Positions 36,137 to 44,779 are shown, numbered from the stretch's first letter. The stretch: 64,000 nucleotides of DNA from Rikenellaceae bacterium (GCA_902363575.1 CABJAJ010000003.1:124001-188000), one strand, 5' to 3'. Notes: generated by a model not told the origin, from the letters alone. Made by a program: numbers and translations.

Positions 36137-37283
36137 TTTTTCTCCCGGCCCCGCCGCAGCTTCGTGCTGCGGGTCGCCTTGCCGTTTCGCTTGCGCTTCC
36201 GGCTTGCAATTTCGCTTGCGATTCCGCCTGCGATGCCGGCTTATGGTTTGGTTTGCAGTCCGGCTCGCGGTTTGGGTTTTGATTGCGGCTTTTTTCTCCC
36301 GGCCCCGCCACAGCTCCGGTTCACGGTTGCAATCCCGACTGCAATCCGTCGGCAGCTCGGTCATCCTGTTCGCAGTCTATCCCCGGTTACGGATTGCGTT
36401 CCTTCCGATTCCGCCTGCGACCCCGTTTCGGTGCGGTTGCAGGCGCCGGTCATCCTGTTCGCAGTCTATCCCCGGTTTGGATTGCGATCCGTCCGATTCC
36501 GCCTCCTGCGATACCGTTTCGGTGCGGTTGTAGGCGCCGGTCATCTATTCGGTTGTTGCATCCTGTTTTGATTTCGCTGACGGAGCCTTGTGCCGGTCGT
36601 CGGTGTCTGCCACTTTCCAAACCATAGGACGGTCTGTTCGGGTCGTCCGTGTCGGCTCTTATCTATTAGGGCCGGCCATTCGACCGCTTTTCTCCGGCAG
36701 TCTCTCGGTACGCCTGTTTTAGCCATCTTTCCGGGCTGTTCGTTCGGTCGCCTGTCCCGCCGTCTGTCCGGACTGTTTCCGGGCCGCTTGTCCGGCTGGC
36801 TGTTGCGGTCTTTCGGGCTGCTGGCAGTCCGGCCCGACCAGATCGGAAGGCAATTTGACCGCCTTCTCCAGCGATTTCTCCGGAGCCTATTTCCGCCATC
36901 TTTCCGGGCTGTCTTTCCGGGCTGTTCGTTCGGTCGCCTGTCCCGCCGTCTGTCCGGACTGTTTCCGGGCCGCTTGTCCGGACGGCTGTTTCGGTCTTTC
37001 TGGCTTCCGGCAATCCGGCCCGACCTGTTCGGCCGGCTATTCGTCCGCTGTTCCCCGACCGCTGTTCCCCGACCGTTGTTCCCCGATCGCCATTCCCTCG
37101 TCTGCCCTTTCCCGTCCGTTGTTCCCCCGATCGCCTTTCCCTCCCCGCCTTTTGTTGCAACCTCCTCCTGTCCGTGCAGGGCGCACTGGGGTCGGGAACT
37201 GGGGCCGGGAACGGGAGCCGGGAGATTGGGTCGGGAGTTTGGGGCCGCGCTTCGGTCGGGGCGGGGCGGGCGCGGACGGCGGG
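36137..37283. repeat. Long repeat-filled gap upstream of the holin
   Basis: No gene is supported in about 1.15 kb. At about 36361-36545 two ~90-base copies contain GGTCATCCTGTTCGCAGTC and GTTTCGGTGCGGTTG. At about 36725-37025 two copies of a block starting CGTTCGGTCGCCTGTCCCG are 186 bases apart (36741 and 36927). From 37040 there are CTGTTCCCCGACCG units. Minus-strand frames read as Arg/Gly/Asn repeats and look spurious. Confidence 0.65.
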
Positions 37284-37451
37284 TCAGGGGCGCTCGATCA
37301 CGAAACGGTGCGCCGCCTCGTCGTAGCGCACCACCGTGAGCCGCGAACAACCGCGGTGGCCGATCACGATCCGCTCGCCGCGGATCTCGGCGATTTTCTT
37401 GCCGCACGAGCAGCGAAGCTCCTGCACGGCCGACCTCTTTTCGATGCCCAT
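37284..37451 (-). CDS. Small cysteine-bearing phage protein, Com-like
   Basis: The 55-residue product MGIEKRSAVQELRCSCGKK... has a CSC pair and a second Cys in GHRGCSRL, and is otherwise basic and beta-like. It recalls the small zinc-binding Com family of Mu-like phages, translation regulators, but the second CxxC is incomplete, so this is only a resemblance. It is the first gene after a good mid-cluster promoter and before the holin, a fit place for a regulator. Confidence 0.5.
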   Translation of the reverse strand: MGIEKRSAVQELRCSCGKKIAEIRGERIVIGHRGCSRLTVVRYDEAAHRFVIERP

Positions 37452-37474
37452 TGTTTTTGTTTCAGGTTCCGGTG

Positions 37475-37506
37475 CAAAGTAACAACACGAACGAGGCGAA
37501 AGCAAA
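37475..37506 (-). promoter_or_regulatory. Mid-cluster promoter
   Basis: On the minus strand TTTG (37506-37503), 20 bases, then TTACTTTG (37482-37475), one mismatch from TAnnTTTG. It would start the transcript for the Com-like gene and possibly the holin and tube genes. Confidence 0.55.
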
Positions 37507-37578
37507 TCTGACCCGAAAAAACTGCACCCGGCCTCTTCGGTACCGCTGCGGGACGCTTCCCGCCGCGATTCCGCGGGC

Positions 37579-38976
37579 CTACCGCCGGTAGCTGGGGCCG
37601 GCATGCCCTATGCGGTCGAACATTTCGGCCATCCGGTCGGCAATGCGCACCCCGTAGGTCGCCTCGATCGCCTCCTGATCGAGATTCGAGGTGACGATGG
37701 TGAACAGCCGCCGGTCGTAGCGGTAGTAGAGCAGGTCGATCACGGGGGTCAGGCAGTTGCCCCACGATCGTACCGCCGGCGCCTCCACCCCCAGGTCGTC
37801 GATCAGCAGCATGGGGGCGCCGCGCAGCCGGGCAAAAAGCTCCTCGCTGTCGGCCGCCGCGCGGACTTCGCGGGCCGCTTTGAGCTCCACCAGTTCGGGC
37901 GCCGACGTGCGGGCCACGGCCAGCCGCTCCGACCGCAGCGGCGAGTCGTGGAGAATCCCGATCAGCTCGCAGATCGCCCGCGCCAGCGTGCTTTTACCGC
38001 TCCCGACCGTGCCGTAAAGCAGCAGGCCGGGGCGGTGGTCGCCCGTGAGCCAGCGTGCTGCTTTGGCGATGCGCGCCGCCGTTCCGGGGTCGAGCCGGGC
38101 GTCGTTTCCGATGGCTTCCCGTTCGCTCCCCTCATATCCTGCCCATTCGCCTTCCTGCCGCCGGCTGCCCGTCCCCCGGTCGCTGGCACGGGTGCTGTCG
38201 TCATTCTCCTGCCGGCTGCCAGCCCGTCCGCCCTCTTCCGTCCCACGCCCGGTGCATCCGGGGCCGCCGCTCACCTGTCCGCCCCCTCCGCACCCGTTCT
38301 CACCCTGCCCGGCGAAGTGCCCGCCCTCTTCCGTCCCGCGCGCGTTGCATCCGGGGCCGCCGCTCACCCGTCCGCCCCCTCCGCCCCGGTCCTCTCCCTG
38401 CCGTCCGCCTTCCTGCCCGGCGAAGTGCCCGCCCGCTCCCGCCCGCCCGCCTTCCTGACGACGGAGGCCGTCAGCACCTGCCCATTCGCCTTCCTGCCGT
38501 CGGCTGCCCGTTCCCCGGTCGCTGGCACGGGTGCTGTCGTCATCCTCCCGCTGGCTGCCAGCCCGTCCGCCCTCTTCCGTCCCGCGCCCGGTGCATCCGG
38601 AGCCGCCGCTCACCCGTCCGCCCCCTCCGCACCCGTTCTCTCCCTGCCATCCGCCTCCCTGCCCGGGGAAGTGCCCGCCCGCTCCCGACCATCCACCTTC
38701 CTGCCGCCGGAGGCCATCGGCACCTGCCCATTCGCTTTCCTGCCGCCGGCTGCCAGCCCGTCCGCCCTCCTCCGCCCGGGGGAGCAGTTGCGCCGGAACG
38801 GGGAGCGACCCCCGTTTGTAGAGCTCCCCCAGGTAGCATTGGGTGAGCATCCGGCGGGCCTCCTGTTCGGTCGCGGGGAGCTTATAGCGTGTCGGTATAG
38901 CCGTCCGTATGCGGCGGTACAGCCGTTCGCGGAACTGCTCCGGCGTGAGCCGGGGCGATGGGGTAGTGGTTCGCAT
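37579..38976 (-). CDS. DnaC-like phage AAA+ ATPase with a repeat insert
   Basis: The 465-residue product has an N-terminal helical region (residues 1-70; TPEQFRERLYRRIRTAIPTR and MLTQCYLGELYKRGS) and a C-terminal ATPase domain from about residue 285. Walker A is LLLYGTVGSGKSTLARAI and Walker B is APMLLIDDLGVEA, as in DnaC/IstB-type helicase loaders. Between them lie about 200 residues of Gly/Arg/Glu-rich repeats (RRQEGEWAGADGLRRQEGG, GGGGRVSGGPGCTGRGTEEG) not expected in the family. Its start overlaps the upstream gene by 95 bases. The probable role is loading the host helicase. Confidence 0.75.
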   Translation of the reverse strand: MRTTTPSPRLTPEQFRERLYRRIRTAIPTRYKLPATEQEARRMLTQCYLGELYKRGSLPVPAQLLPRAEEGGRAGSRRQESEWAGADGLRRQEGGWSGAGGHFPGQGGGWQGENGCGGGGRVSGGSGCTGRGTEEGGRAGSQREDDDSTRASDRGTGSRRQEGEWAGADGLRRQEGGRAGAGGHFAGQEGGRQGEDRGGGGGRVSGGPGCNARGTEEGGHFAGQGENGCGGGGQVSGGPGCTGRGTEEGGRAGSRQENDDSTRASDRGTGSRRQEGEWAGYEGSEREAIGNDARLDPGTAARIAKAARWLTGDHRPGLLLYGTVGSGKSTLARAICELIGILHDSPLRSERLAVARTSAPELVELKAAREVRAAADSEELFARLRGAPMLLIDDLGVEAPAVRSWGNCLTPVIDLLYYRYDRRLFTIVTSNLDQEAIEATYGVRIADRMAEMFDRIGHAGPSYRR

Positions 38977-41900
38977 GGTTTTGTCTGAGTTCAAATATTC
39001 CGCTCCAGTTGTTTGCGATCGACTGCCGGACAACCTCCCGGGCGCGTACGGGGTCGCCGTCCGAAAGACGCAGCAGCCGTTCGTAGCACGCCTCCAGCGA
39101 GGCCTGCGTGCGGTAGCCGTTGCCCCGGCCCCGCTTGTAGGCGAGCCATTCGCCGAACGGGGTGAGGAAATCCTGCCCCACGAACGAGAGATCCAGCTCG
39201 GCCCGCACCCGGCGACGGCGTTTGGTCGGCACCTCGGCGACCCCAACCGCAGGGGCGGCCTGCGTCGGTTCCCAATCGGCCTGCGTCGGTTCCCAATCGG
39301 CCTGCGTCGGTTTCCAATCGGCCTGCGTCGGTTCTCTGTCGGTCTGCGCCACGGATTCCCGGCCCGCACCGGCACTCCGCACCGTCATCCTGGCCGCATT
39401 CGCTGCCGGATTGCCGGGCTGCGGGGCGCGGTTTCCGGCGCGGACTCTGCGAATGTCGGTCTGCGTGCTGCGGATGCCCGACCGGGCTGCCCCGTTGTCG
39501 GATCGGGTTGCCTCCTCGACCGCGCACCAGACCGGAATGTCGTCGGCTCTCACCGTCCCGCAGCCTGTTGCCTCTTCCGCCGCCGCAGTTCCGCGCAGGG
39601 TCGCTTTCGGGTTCGCAGGAGGTGTCGTGGGGTCATCCGTCGCAACCGTCCGTGCCGCGCGGCCATCAGTTTCCTCCATCGGATTCCCGCACTCCGCTGT
39701 CGCTGTGGCTGCCGTCTGCGCCGGACATCTTGTCGGACGGGCTGCCTCTTCCGCCGCCGCAGTTCCGCGCCGGGTCGCTTTCGGGTTCGCAGGAGGTGTC
39801 GTGGGGTCATCCGTCGCAACCGTCCGTGCCGCGCGGCCATCAGTTTCCTCCATCGGATTCCCGCACTCCGCTGTCGCTGTGGCTGCCGTCTGCGCCGGAC
39901 ATCTTGTCGGACGGGCTGCCTCTTCCGCCGCCGCAGTTCCGCGCCGGGTCGCTTTCGGGTTCGCAGGAGGTGTCGTGGGGTCATCTGTCGCAACCGTCTG
40001 CGCCACGCTGCCTGCGGTTTCCTTCATCGGATTCCCGCACTCTGCCGTCGCTGCGGCTGCTGTCTGCGCCGGATGGCTGGACGGGATGCCTTTTGCCGGC
40101 ACCGCAGGGGCGGACACACGCTTACGGACAGCGCCTTTCCCGCTCGCCAAGACCCGGCCGTCGGCTTGCTCCGAACAGCAGGCTGTGTCTTCGCCGCTCC
40201 GTATGGCGGGGGCTGTTGCCGGTTGCGCGTCGTTCGTCCCGGTTTTCAGCCGTCGTGTGGCCCTTCCTTCGAGGGGCGAATCGTGCCGGGTTGCGGCTCG
40301 GACGTCGGCCCCTGAATCCGGTCGGGCGTCGAGCCGGGTATCGGGGTCGGTATCCTGCCGGATGTTTGGTCGGACGACGACTTGGGAGTCCGGTCGGGCG
40401 TCGAGATGGGTTTCTGGGTCGGTGTCCTGCCGAGTGTTTGGTCGGACGTCGGCCCGGGAGTCCGGACGGGCGTCGAGCGGGGTTTCTGGGTCGATGTCCT
40501 GCCGTGTGTTTTGTCGGACGTCGGCCCCTGAATCCGGTCGGGCGTCGAGATGGGTTTCTGGGTCGGTGTCCTGCCGAGTGTTTGGTCGGACGTTGGCCCA
40601 GGAGTCCGGTCGTGTGTCGAGCAGGGTTTCGGGGTCGGTGTCCTGCTGAGTGTCGGGTCGGACGTCGGCCCGTGGGTCCGGACGGGCGTCGAGCGGGGTT
40701 TCGGGGTCGGTGTCTTGTCGTGTGTCGGGTCGGACGTCGGCCCCTGAATCCGGTCGGGTTTCGAGCGAAGTGTCGCTTCGTTGCTCGTGCCGGTTCCCGG
40801 CCCGTAAATCCGGCAGGATATCGGGCAGCAGATCGGGCAGGATCGCAGCGCGGGCTTCTTCCCCTGCGACGTCGCCGTTGCCGGGACGATACGTTTCCCA
40901 TCCGTTACGGAGTTTGTGGTCGATTCCGTTACTCGGGTAATCCCTTTCCTCTTCCCTATCTCCCCCATAGTCCCCCTCTTTCCCCGCTCCTTTCCCGGCC
41001 TGCGGCGGGGTTACGGCTCTCCGACGGCTGCGCGGGCCGCTGTTTTCCATCCCCGTCGGCCCGGTTTCCGGTGCGCGGGGGGCTTCGGTTCCGGCCCCGA
41101 TGCTCCTTTGAGCGGCTTTTGCCCCGCCTTTCTGCCGGGCGGTTGCCCCCGGATTTTGCGGCTTCCCGCATGGACAGGGTTGTATCGGCGGCGTTGCGGG
41201 TGCGCTGCCGCTGTCCGCCGGTGCGAACGCCGGGGTGTCGGGCCCGCCCGCTTCCGTGCTTTTCGCACGGGGATTACGGGCCCTGTTCCCCACGGCGGAC
41301 TCGTCCGGCCGATCGATGCGCAATCCGGCGGAATCCCTGTTCGCGTTCATTTCCATCCCGGCCTGGGGACTATCCGCGGCTCCGCTGTCGGGGACGGGAT
41401 GGTCGCTCCGTGCATTGTCGGCCCGGTCGATGCCGGCGATTTTCCTGCCGATGCCCGCCCGCCTCTTTGCTGCGGGTGTCGGGCACGCGGCCCCTCGCCC
41501 GGAATCCGCTCGGTCAGGTATCCCGCAGTCCGCCCGCTGCAATCCGGCGGAATCCCTGTTCGCGTTCATCCCCATCCCTGCCTCGGAACTATCTGCGGCT
41601 CCGCTGTCGGGGACGGGCTGGTCGCTCCGTGCATTGTCGGCCCGGTCGGTGCCGGCGAACTCCCTGCCGATGCCCGGCCGCCTCTTTGCTGCGGGTGTCG
41701 GGCACGCGGCCCCTCGCCCGGAATCCGCTCGGTCAGGTATCCCGTAGTCCGCCCGCTGCAATTCGTCGAAATCCCGGCCCGTTGCCGATGGGCCCGTTCT
41801 TTCGCCTGCCGGGAGCGCGGCCTCACTGTCGGGGACGGGCAGGGGCGAGAGCACGTAACAGGTGCGGTGCGACCCGGCCGTAGTGCCGGCGTAACCGATC

Positions 41901-42121
41901 ACCCCCTTGCGGATCAGCGCATGGCGTGCCCGCACGAGCGTGCTTTCGTCGATCCCCGCCTCGCGGCAGAGCGCGGCATTGGGGCAGAGGAGCGCCGGCG
42001 GCCACCCCGCATCCCGGCACAGCCGAACCAGAGCGAGGTAGAGCACCGTTTCGGTGGAGGAGAAACGGACGCTGCGGCGCAGCGCCCAGAATCGCTCGAT
42101 AAGTTGTCGGTCGCGTTTCAT
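38882..42121 (-). CDS. Phage replication-initiator-like protein, greatly expanded by repeats
   Basis: The 1079-residue product has two normal-looking ends. The first ~95 residues form a winged helix (RQLIERFWALRRSVRFSSTE, LCREAGIDESTLVRARHALI, RKGVIGYAGTTAGSHRTCYV). The last ~110 (FVGQDFLTPFGEWLAYKRGR, ASLEACYERLLRLSDGDPV, ARVVRQS-type helix, NNWSGIFEL) resemble the C-terminus of Bacteroidota phage initiators, which normally total about 250-350 residues. The ~870 residues between are in-frame tandem repeats: two 73-residue units, about eight 24-residue units (DTRQDTDPETPLDARPD), three 58-residue units (QTAATATAECGNPMEETDGR...) and TQADWEP heptads. It precedes the DnaC-like gene. Confidence 0.65.
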   Translation of the reverse strand: MKRDRQLIERFWALRRSVRFSSTETVLYLALVRLCRDAGWPPALLCPNAALCREAGIDESTLVRARHALIRKGVIGYAGTTAGSHRTCYVLSPLPVPDSEAALPAGERTGPSATGRDFDELQRADYGIPDRADSGRGAACPTPAAKRRPGIGREFAGTDRADNARSDQPVPDSGAADSSEAGMGMNANRDSAGLQRADCGIPDRADSGRGAACPTPAAKRRAGIGRKIAGIDRADNARSDHPVPDSGAADSPQAGMEMNANRDSAGLRIDRPDESAVGNRARNPRAKSTEAGGPDTPAFAPADSGSAPATPPIQPCPCGKPQNPGATARQKGGAKAAQRSIGAGTEAPRAPETGPTGMENSGPRSRRRAVTPPQAGKGAGKEGDYGGDREEERDYPSNGIDHKLRNGWETYRPGNGDVAGEEARAAILPDLLPDILPDLRAGNRHEQRSDTSLETRPDSGADVRPDTRQDTDPETPLDARPDPRADVRPDTQQDTDPETLLDTRPDSWANVRPNTRQDTDPETHLDARPDSGADVRQNTRQDIDPETPLDARPDSRADVRPNTRQDTDPETHLDARPDSQVVVRPNIRQDTDPDTRLDARPDSGADVRAATRHDSPLEGRATRRLKTGTNDAQPATAPAIRSGEDTACCSEQADGRVLASGKGAVRKRVSAPAVPAKGIPSSHPAQTAAAATAECGNPMKETAGSVAQTVATDDPTTPPANPKATRRGTAAAEEAARPTRCPAQTAATATAECGNPMEETDGRAARTVATDDPTTPPANPKATRRGTAAAEEAARPTRCPAQTAATATAECGNPMEETDGRAARTVATDDPTTPPANPKATLRGTAAAEEATGCGTVRADDIPVWCAVEEATRSDNGAARSGIRSTQTDIRRVRAGNRAPQPGNPAANAARMTVRSAGAGRESVAQTDREPTQADWKPTQADWEPTQADWEPTQAAPAVGVAEVPTKRRRRVRAELDLSFVGQDFLTPFGEWLAYKRGRGNGYRTQASLEACYERLLRLSDGDPVRAREVVRQSIANNWSGIFELRQNHANHYPIAPAHAGAVPRTAVPPHTDGYTDTL

Positions 42122-42357
42122 GCCGAGAGGATGTTGTATTTCGCCGGCCGCGGGCCCCGGCGGATGCGGTACTCCTCCCAGTTGGCCGACATCCACCGCT
42201 TGAGGTCGTCCACGCTGTATTTGACGTAGGGGTTGCCCTGGAGGTCGCACACGATTTTCGAGCGGACGACGCCCGCGATGCGTAGCGACTGGATAAAGAG
42301 CGGGGACATCTGGGTCTGTCGTACCAGGTCCCACAGAAATGCGTATTTTTCTTCCAT
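42118..42357 (-). CDS. Small phage early protein
   Basis: The 79-residue product MEEKYAFLWDLVRQTQ... contains SPLFIQSLRIAGVVRSKIVC, DLQGNPYVKYSVDDLKRWM and NWEEYRIRRGPRP. The texture is a small helix-turn-helix excisionase-like DNA-binding fold, but no family is certain. Its stop overlaps the start of the initiator-like gene (ATGA). The start is chosen at the first Met after the repeat array; the upstream frame is repeat. Confidence 0.6.
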   Translation of the reverse strand: MEEKYAFLWDLVRQTQMSPLFIQSLRIAGVVRSKIVCDLQGNPYVKYSVDDLKRWMSANWEEYRIRRGPRPAKYNILSA

Positions 42358-43071
42358 GATGCTTGTTTTTTTGCGTTTGTGTTCGTTTTTCGCCGCACGG
42401 CGTCGGCACGGTTTTCCCTTTTGCCTTCGATCTGTTGCCGGTTTGCCAGTGATTGTCCACCGATCTGCCTCTGATCTGCTGCCGGTTTGCTGCCGGTCTG
42501 CTGCCGATTGCCAGTGATTGACCGCCAATCTGCCTCCGATCTGCCGCCGATCTGCCATCGATCTGCCATCGATCTGTTGCCGATCTGTTGCCGATCTGTT
42601 GCCGATCTGCCGCCGAACTGTTGCCGGTTTGCTGTCGGTCTGCCTCCGATCTGTTACCGGTTTGCCGCTGATTACTGCCGATCTGCCGCCGGTCTGCTGC
42701 CGGTCTGCCACCGATCTGTTGCCGGTTTGCCAGTGATTGGCCGCCGATCTGCCTCCGATCTGTTGCCGGTTTGCCGCCGGTTTGCCGCCGGTCTGCTGCC
42801 GATCTGCCTCCGGTTTGCTGTCGGTTTGCCAGGTGATTGGCCACCGATCTGCCGCTGATCTGTCTTCGATCTGCCGTGCCCGCCGACATGCTACTGTTGT
42901 TTTGCCGGTTGCCCGCTGGCGTCCCGCCGGTCGCTTGCCGCCGGTTGCGCAGTGCGTCCGCCGCTTCGACCCATATGCGACAGGTTTTGTTCTCCCCTGG
43001 CTTGGCTTCCGCTTCTGCCGGGTTTCCTGACGCTGCCGGGCATCGTCGGCTTGGCCTGCTCCGTCTCGGTT
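42358..43071. repeat. Array of 11-base GATCTGTTGCC-type units
   Basis: From about 42405 to 42890 the plus strand is built of degenerate 11-base units GATCTGYYGCC, with variants TTGCCGGTTTGC. Several units are perfect neighbours (about 42568-42615). One turn of DNA is near 10.5 bases, so units face the same side. The array lies between early genes and just before the initiator-like gene. No gene is supported; minus frames read as Asp-Arg-Gln repeats. The flank 42891-43071 holds no clear feature. Confidence 0.75.
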
Positions 43072-43665
43072 TCAGCTTTCGCTGGGATTCCGTTCTTCCG
43101 CCCAAATCCCGGCATTACGCCGACCCGCCGACCCGCTGGCCGGCTGCGGCACGCTGATCTTCGGCGGCGCTTCGGTTGCCTGCGGTATGCCAGCCTTCGG
43201 TGGTATTCCGGCCTTTTTCGGCGCTTCGGCCATTTGCGTCGCTCCGGCCCCTTGCGGGGTAGGGGTGTTCCGGCTGACGAATCGTCCGTCCGAGCCCCGG
43301 TGCCGGTAGAGTGCCCTGCGCAGCCGGATCACCTCCCCGTTGAGCTGATCGTTGGTCTCCTCCAGCCCCAAAACATAGTCGCTCAGATGGCCGATGCGGG
43401 TTCGGGCCAGGTCGAGCTGACCGCGCAGGTAGTTGTCTTCGTCGCTGCGCGAGCGGACGATGCGCTCCAACCGGGCGATGTAGCTGCGGTAGCGGCTGCG
43501 CGGGGTGGGGTCGATCCCGAGGATTTTCAGCCACCCGTGCCAACCCCGCCCGTTGTCCCGTTCCGGCAGGCCGTCGGCTGCCCGTCCCGACGGGCAGGGT
43601 GCCGCAGGCCGGGCTGCTCTCCCCAAAATCTGCGGCTCGCGGCCGCAAAGGTTTCCGTTCCCCAT
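43072..43665 (-). CDS. Coiled-coil phage early protein
   Basis: The 197-residue product is not recognised. The middle (residues about 55-120) is a coiled coil: SRYRSYIARLERIVRSRSDE, DLARTRIGHLSDYVLGLEET and NDQLNGEVIRLRRALYRHRG. The N- and C-termini are low complexity, the latter with AGIPPKAGIPQATEAP repeats. The start is uncertain. It lies 4 bases after the winged-helix gene and before the 11-base array, so it is probably early. Confidence 0.5.
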   Translation of the reverse strand: MGNGNLCGREPQILGRAARPAAPCPSGRAADGLPERDNGRGWHGWLKILGIDPTPRSRYRSYIARLERIVRSRSDEDNYLRGQLDLARTRIGHLSDYVLGLEETNDQLNGEVIRLRRALYRHRGSDGRFVSRNTPTPQGAGATQMAEAPKKAGIPPKAGIPQATEAPPKISVPQPASGSAGRRNAGIWAEERNPSES

Positions 43666-43669
43666 GGCC

Positions 43670-43888
43670 CTATTGGAAAAGGTAATACTCCTTGACGTGT
43701 CGCAGCCCGCCGTCGGCCGCCTTGATGCGGATGCGGCGGTTGCGGATGTCGTATCCGTCCTGGCGCAGCCGCCAGACCACCGAGCGCAGTTCGGTGGTGG
43801 AGTAGAGGTCGAGGGCCTTGAGCACGGTCAGCGTTCCGCCGCCGAGAAAGTGGGCCCGAATGCGGTTCTTAGGTCCGTTGGTTTCCAT
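43670..43888 (-). CDS. Winged helix-turn-helix early phage protein
   Basis: The 72-residue product METNGPKNRIRAHFLGG... has the pattern of small helix-turn-helix proteins of Bacteroidota phages: GGTLTVLKALDLYSTTELRS, VVWRLRQDGYDIRNRRI and a final EYYLFQ. It is the first leftward gene after the operator region, so it is expressed immediately on induction. An earlier in-frame Met at 43918 is possible, but the shorter form matches the usual family N-terminus. Confidence 0.65.
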   Translation of the reverse strand: METNGPKNRIRAHFLGGGTLTVLKALDLYSTTELRSVVWRLRQDGYDIRNRRIRIKAADGGLRHVKEYYLFQ

Positions 43889-43945
43889 AGCAATCGTTTT
43901 TAAAGGTTCGTCGCGCATTTTTCCCTGAGGCGCTCCCCCGGCCGG

Positions 43946-43974
43946 TTGGAATTCGGAAAAATTTGTTAATTTTG
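43946..43974 (+). promoter_or_regulatory. Possible promoter for the repressor
   Basis: TTGG (43946-43949), 17 bases, then TAATTTTG (43967-43974). The leader of about 125 bases before the repressor would contain both operators, so repressor could block its own transcription. Confidence 0.45.
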
Positions 43975-44020
43975 TCCGTCCGCATCAGGACGACGGTCAT
44001 GCCCTCCGTCGCTGGTAATG

Positions 44021-44052
44021 CAAAGATCAAGAATTAATCTTGAATATGCAAC
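44021..44052 (-). promoter_or_regulatory. Leftward early promoter of the phage cluster
   Basis: On the minus strand GTTG (44052-44049), 20 bases, then GATCTTTG (44028-44021), one mismatch from the -7 consensus. The operator at 44027-44043 fills the spacer. Confidence 0.6.
44027..44043. promoter_or_regulatory. Operator O1, inverted repeat TCAAGA-N5-TCTTGA
   Basis: A perfect inverted repeat TCAAGAATTAATCTTGA lies between the -33 and -7 boxes of the leftward promoter. It is a likely binding site of the adjacent S24-type repressor. Confidence 0.6.
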
Positions 44053-44058
44053 TAATTA

Positions 44059-44074
44059 ATCAAGATTTCTTGAT
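44059..44074. promoter_or_regulatory. Operator O2, inverted repeat ATCAAG-N4-CTTGAT
   Basis: The perfect inverted repeat ATCAAGATTTCTTGAT has its centre about 31.5 bases from that of O1, three helical turns, as expected for cooperative repressor dimers. Half-sites share TCAAGA with O1, though the spacer is shorter. Confidence 0.55.
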
Positions 44075-44107
44075 AAATTAATCTGATACGCTTGCCCCGA
44101 ATGATAA

Positions 44108-44779
44108 ATGAAAAGCATCATGGCTGACAACAAACGGATTATAGCGGTCTGTGAGCGGCTGGTGTCCGAAAAGCGGGCGCGGAGCCTGGCCTCCATCGCC
44201 GTGCGGTGCGGCAAAACGTCGCAGTATTTCACCGATCTCAAGAAGGGGAAGCAGCGCTATTCGCGCGAATTTCTGGAGACGCTCGCCCAGGCCTATCCCG
44301 TCAATAAAGCGTATGTGCTGGGGGGCGAAGGCCCCTTGCTGCTGGAGCCCCAAAAACCGGTGGAGCAGCGCGGCGTGCCGTTCTACGACATGGATGTAAC
44401 GGCAAGTATCGCAGAGAGTTTCAGCGATTTTCCGACGCTTGCCAGCTACCATATCGACTTCCCTCCCCTTTCCGACTGTACGGCCGCTTTCCCGGTTTAC
44501 GGCGAGAGCATGGAGCCCGATTTCGTCTCGGGCGAGATCGTGCTGGTAAAGGAGATCCGCAACGTCAATTCGATGTTGTGGGGCGAGCCGCACCTGATTA
44601 TCACCAATGCCAACTGCGATAACCTGCGCACGATCAAAAACGTCTATATCACCCCCGACCGCAAGAGCTTTATCCTGCGTGCGTCGAATCCCCGCTATGC
44701 CGGGGACACGCTTGTCCGGCTCGAAGATGTTGTCAAGATATTTCTTGTTAAAGGGAAAATAAGCCGTAAGCAGTTGTAG
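44108..44779 (+). CDS. S24/LexA-type phage repressor
   Basis: The 223-residue product has an N-terminal helix-turn-helix (about 10-75, with SLASIAVRCGKTSQYFTDLK) and a C-terminal S24 peptidase-like domain. The nucleophile Ser is in YGESMEPDF and the likely general-base Lys is in LRTIKNVY, so RecA-stimulated self-cleavage is plausible. It is divergent from the early genes across two inverted repeats and probably keeps the cluster silent until DNA damage. A second Met at 44120 is an alternative start. Confidence 0.85.
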   Translation: MKSIMADNKRIIAVCERLVSEKRARSLASIAVRCGKTSQYFTDLKKGKQRYSREFLETLAQAYPVNKAYVLGGEGPLLLEPQKPVEQRGVPFYDMDVTASIAESFSDFPTLASYHIDFPPLSDCTAAFPVYGESMEPDFVSGEIVLVKEIRNVNSMLWGEPHLIITNANCDNLRTIKNVYITPDRKSFILRASNPRYAGDTLVRLEDVVKIFLVKGKISRKQL

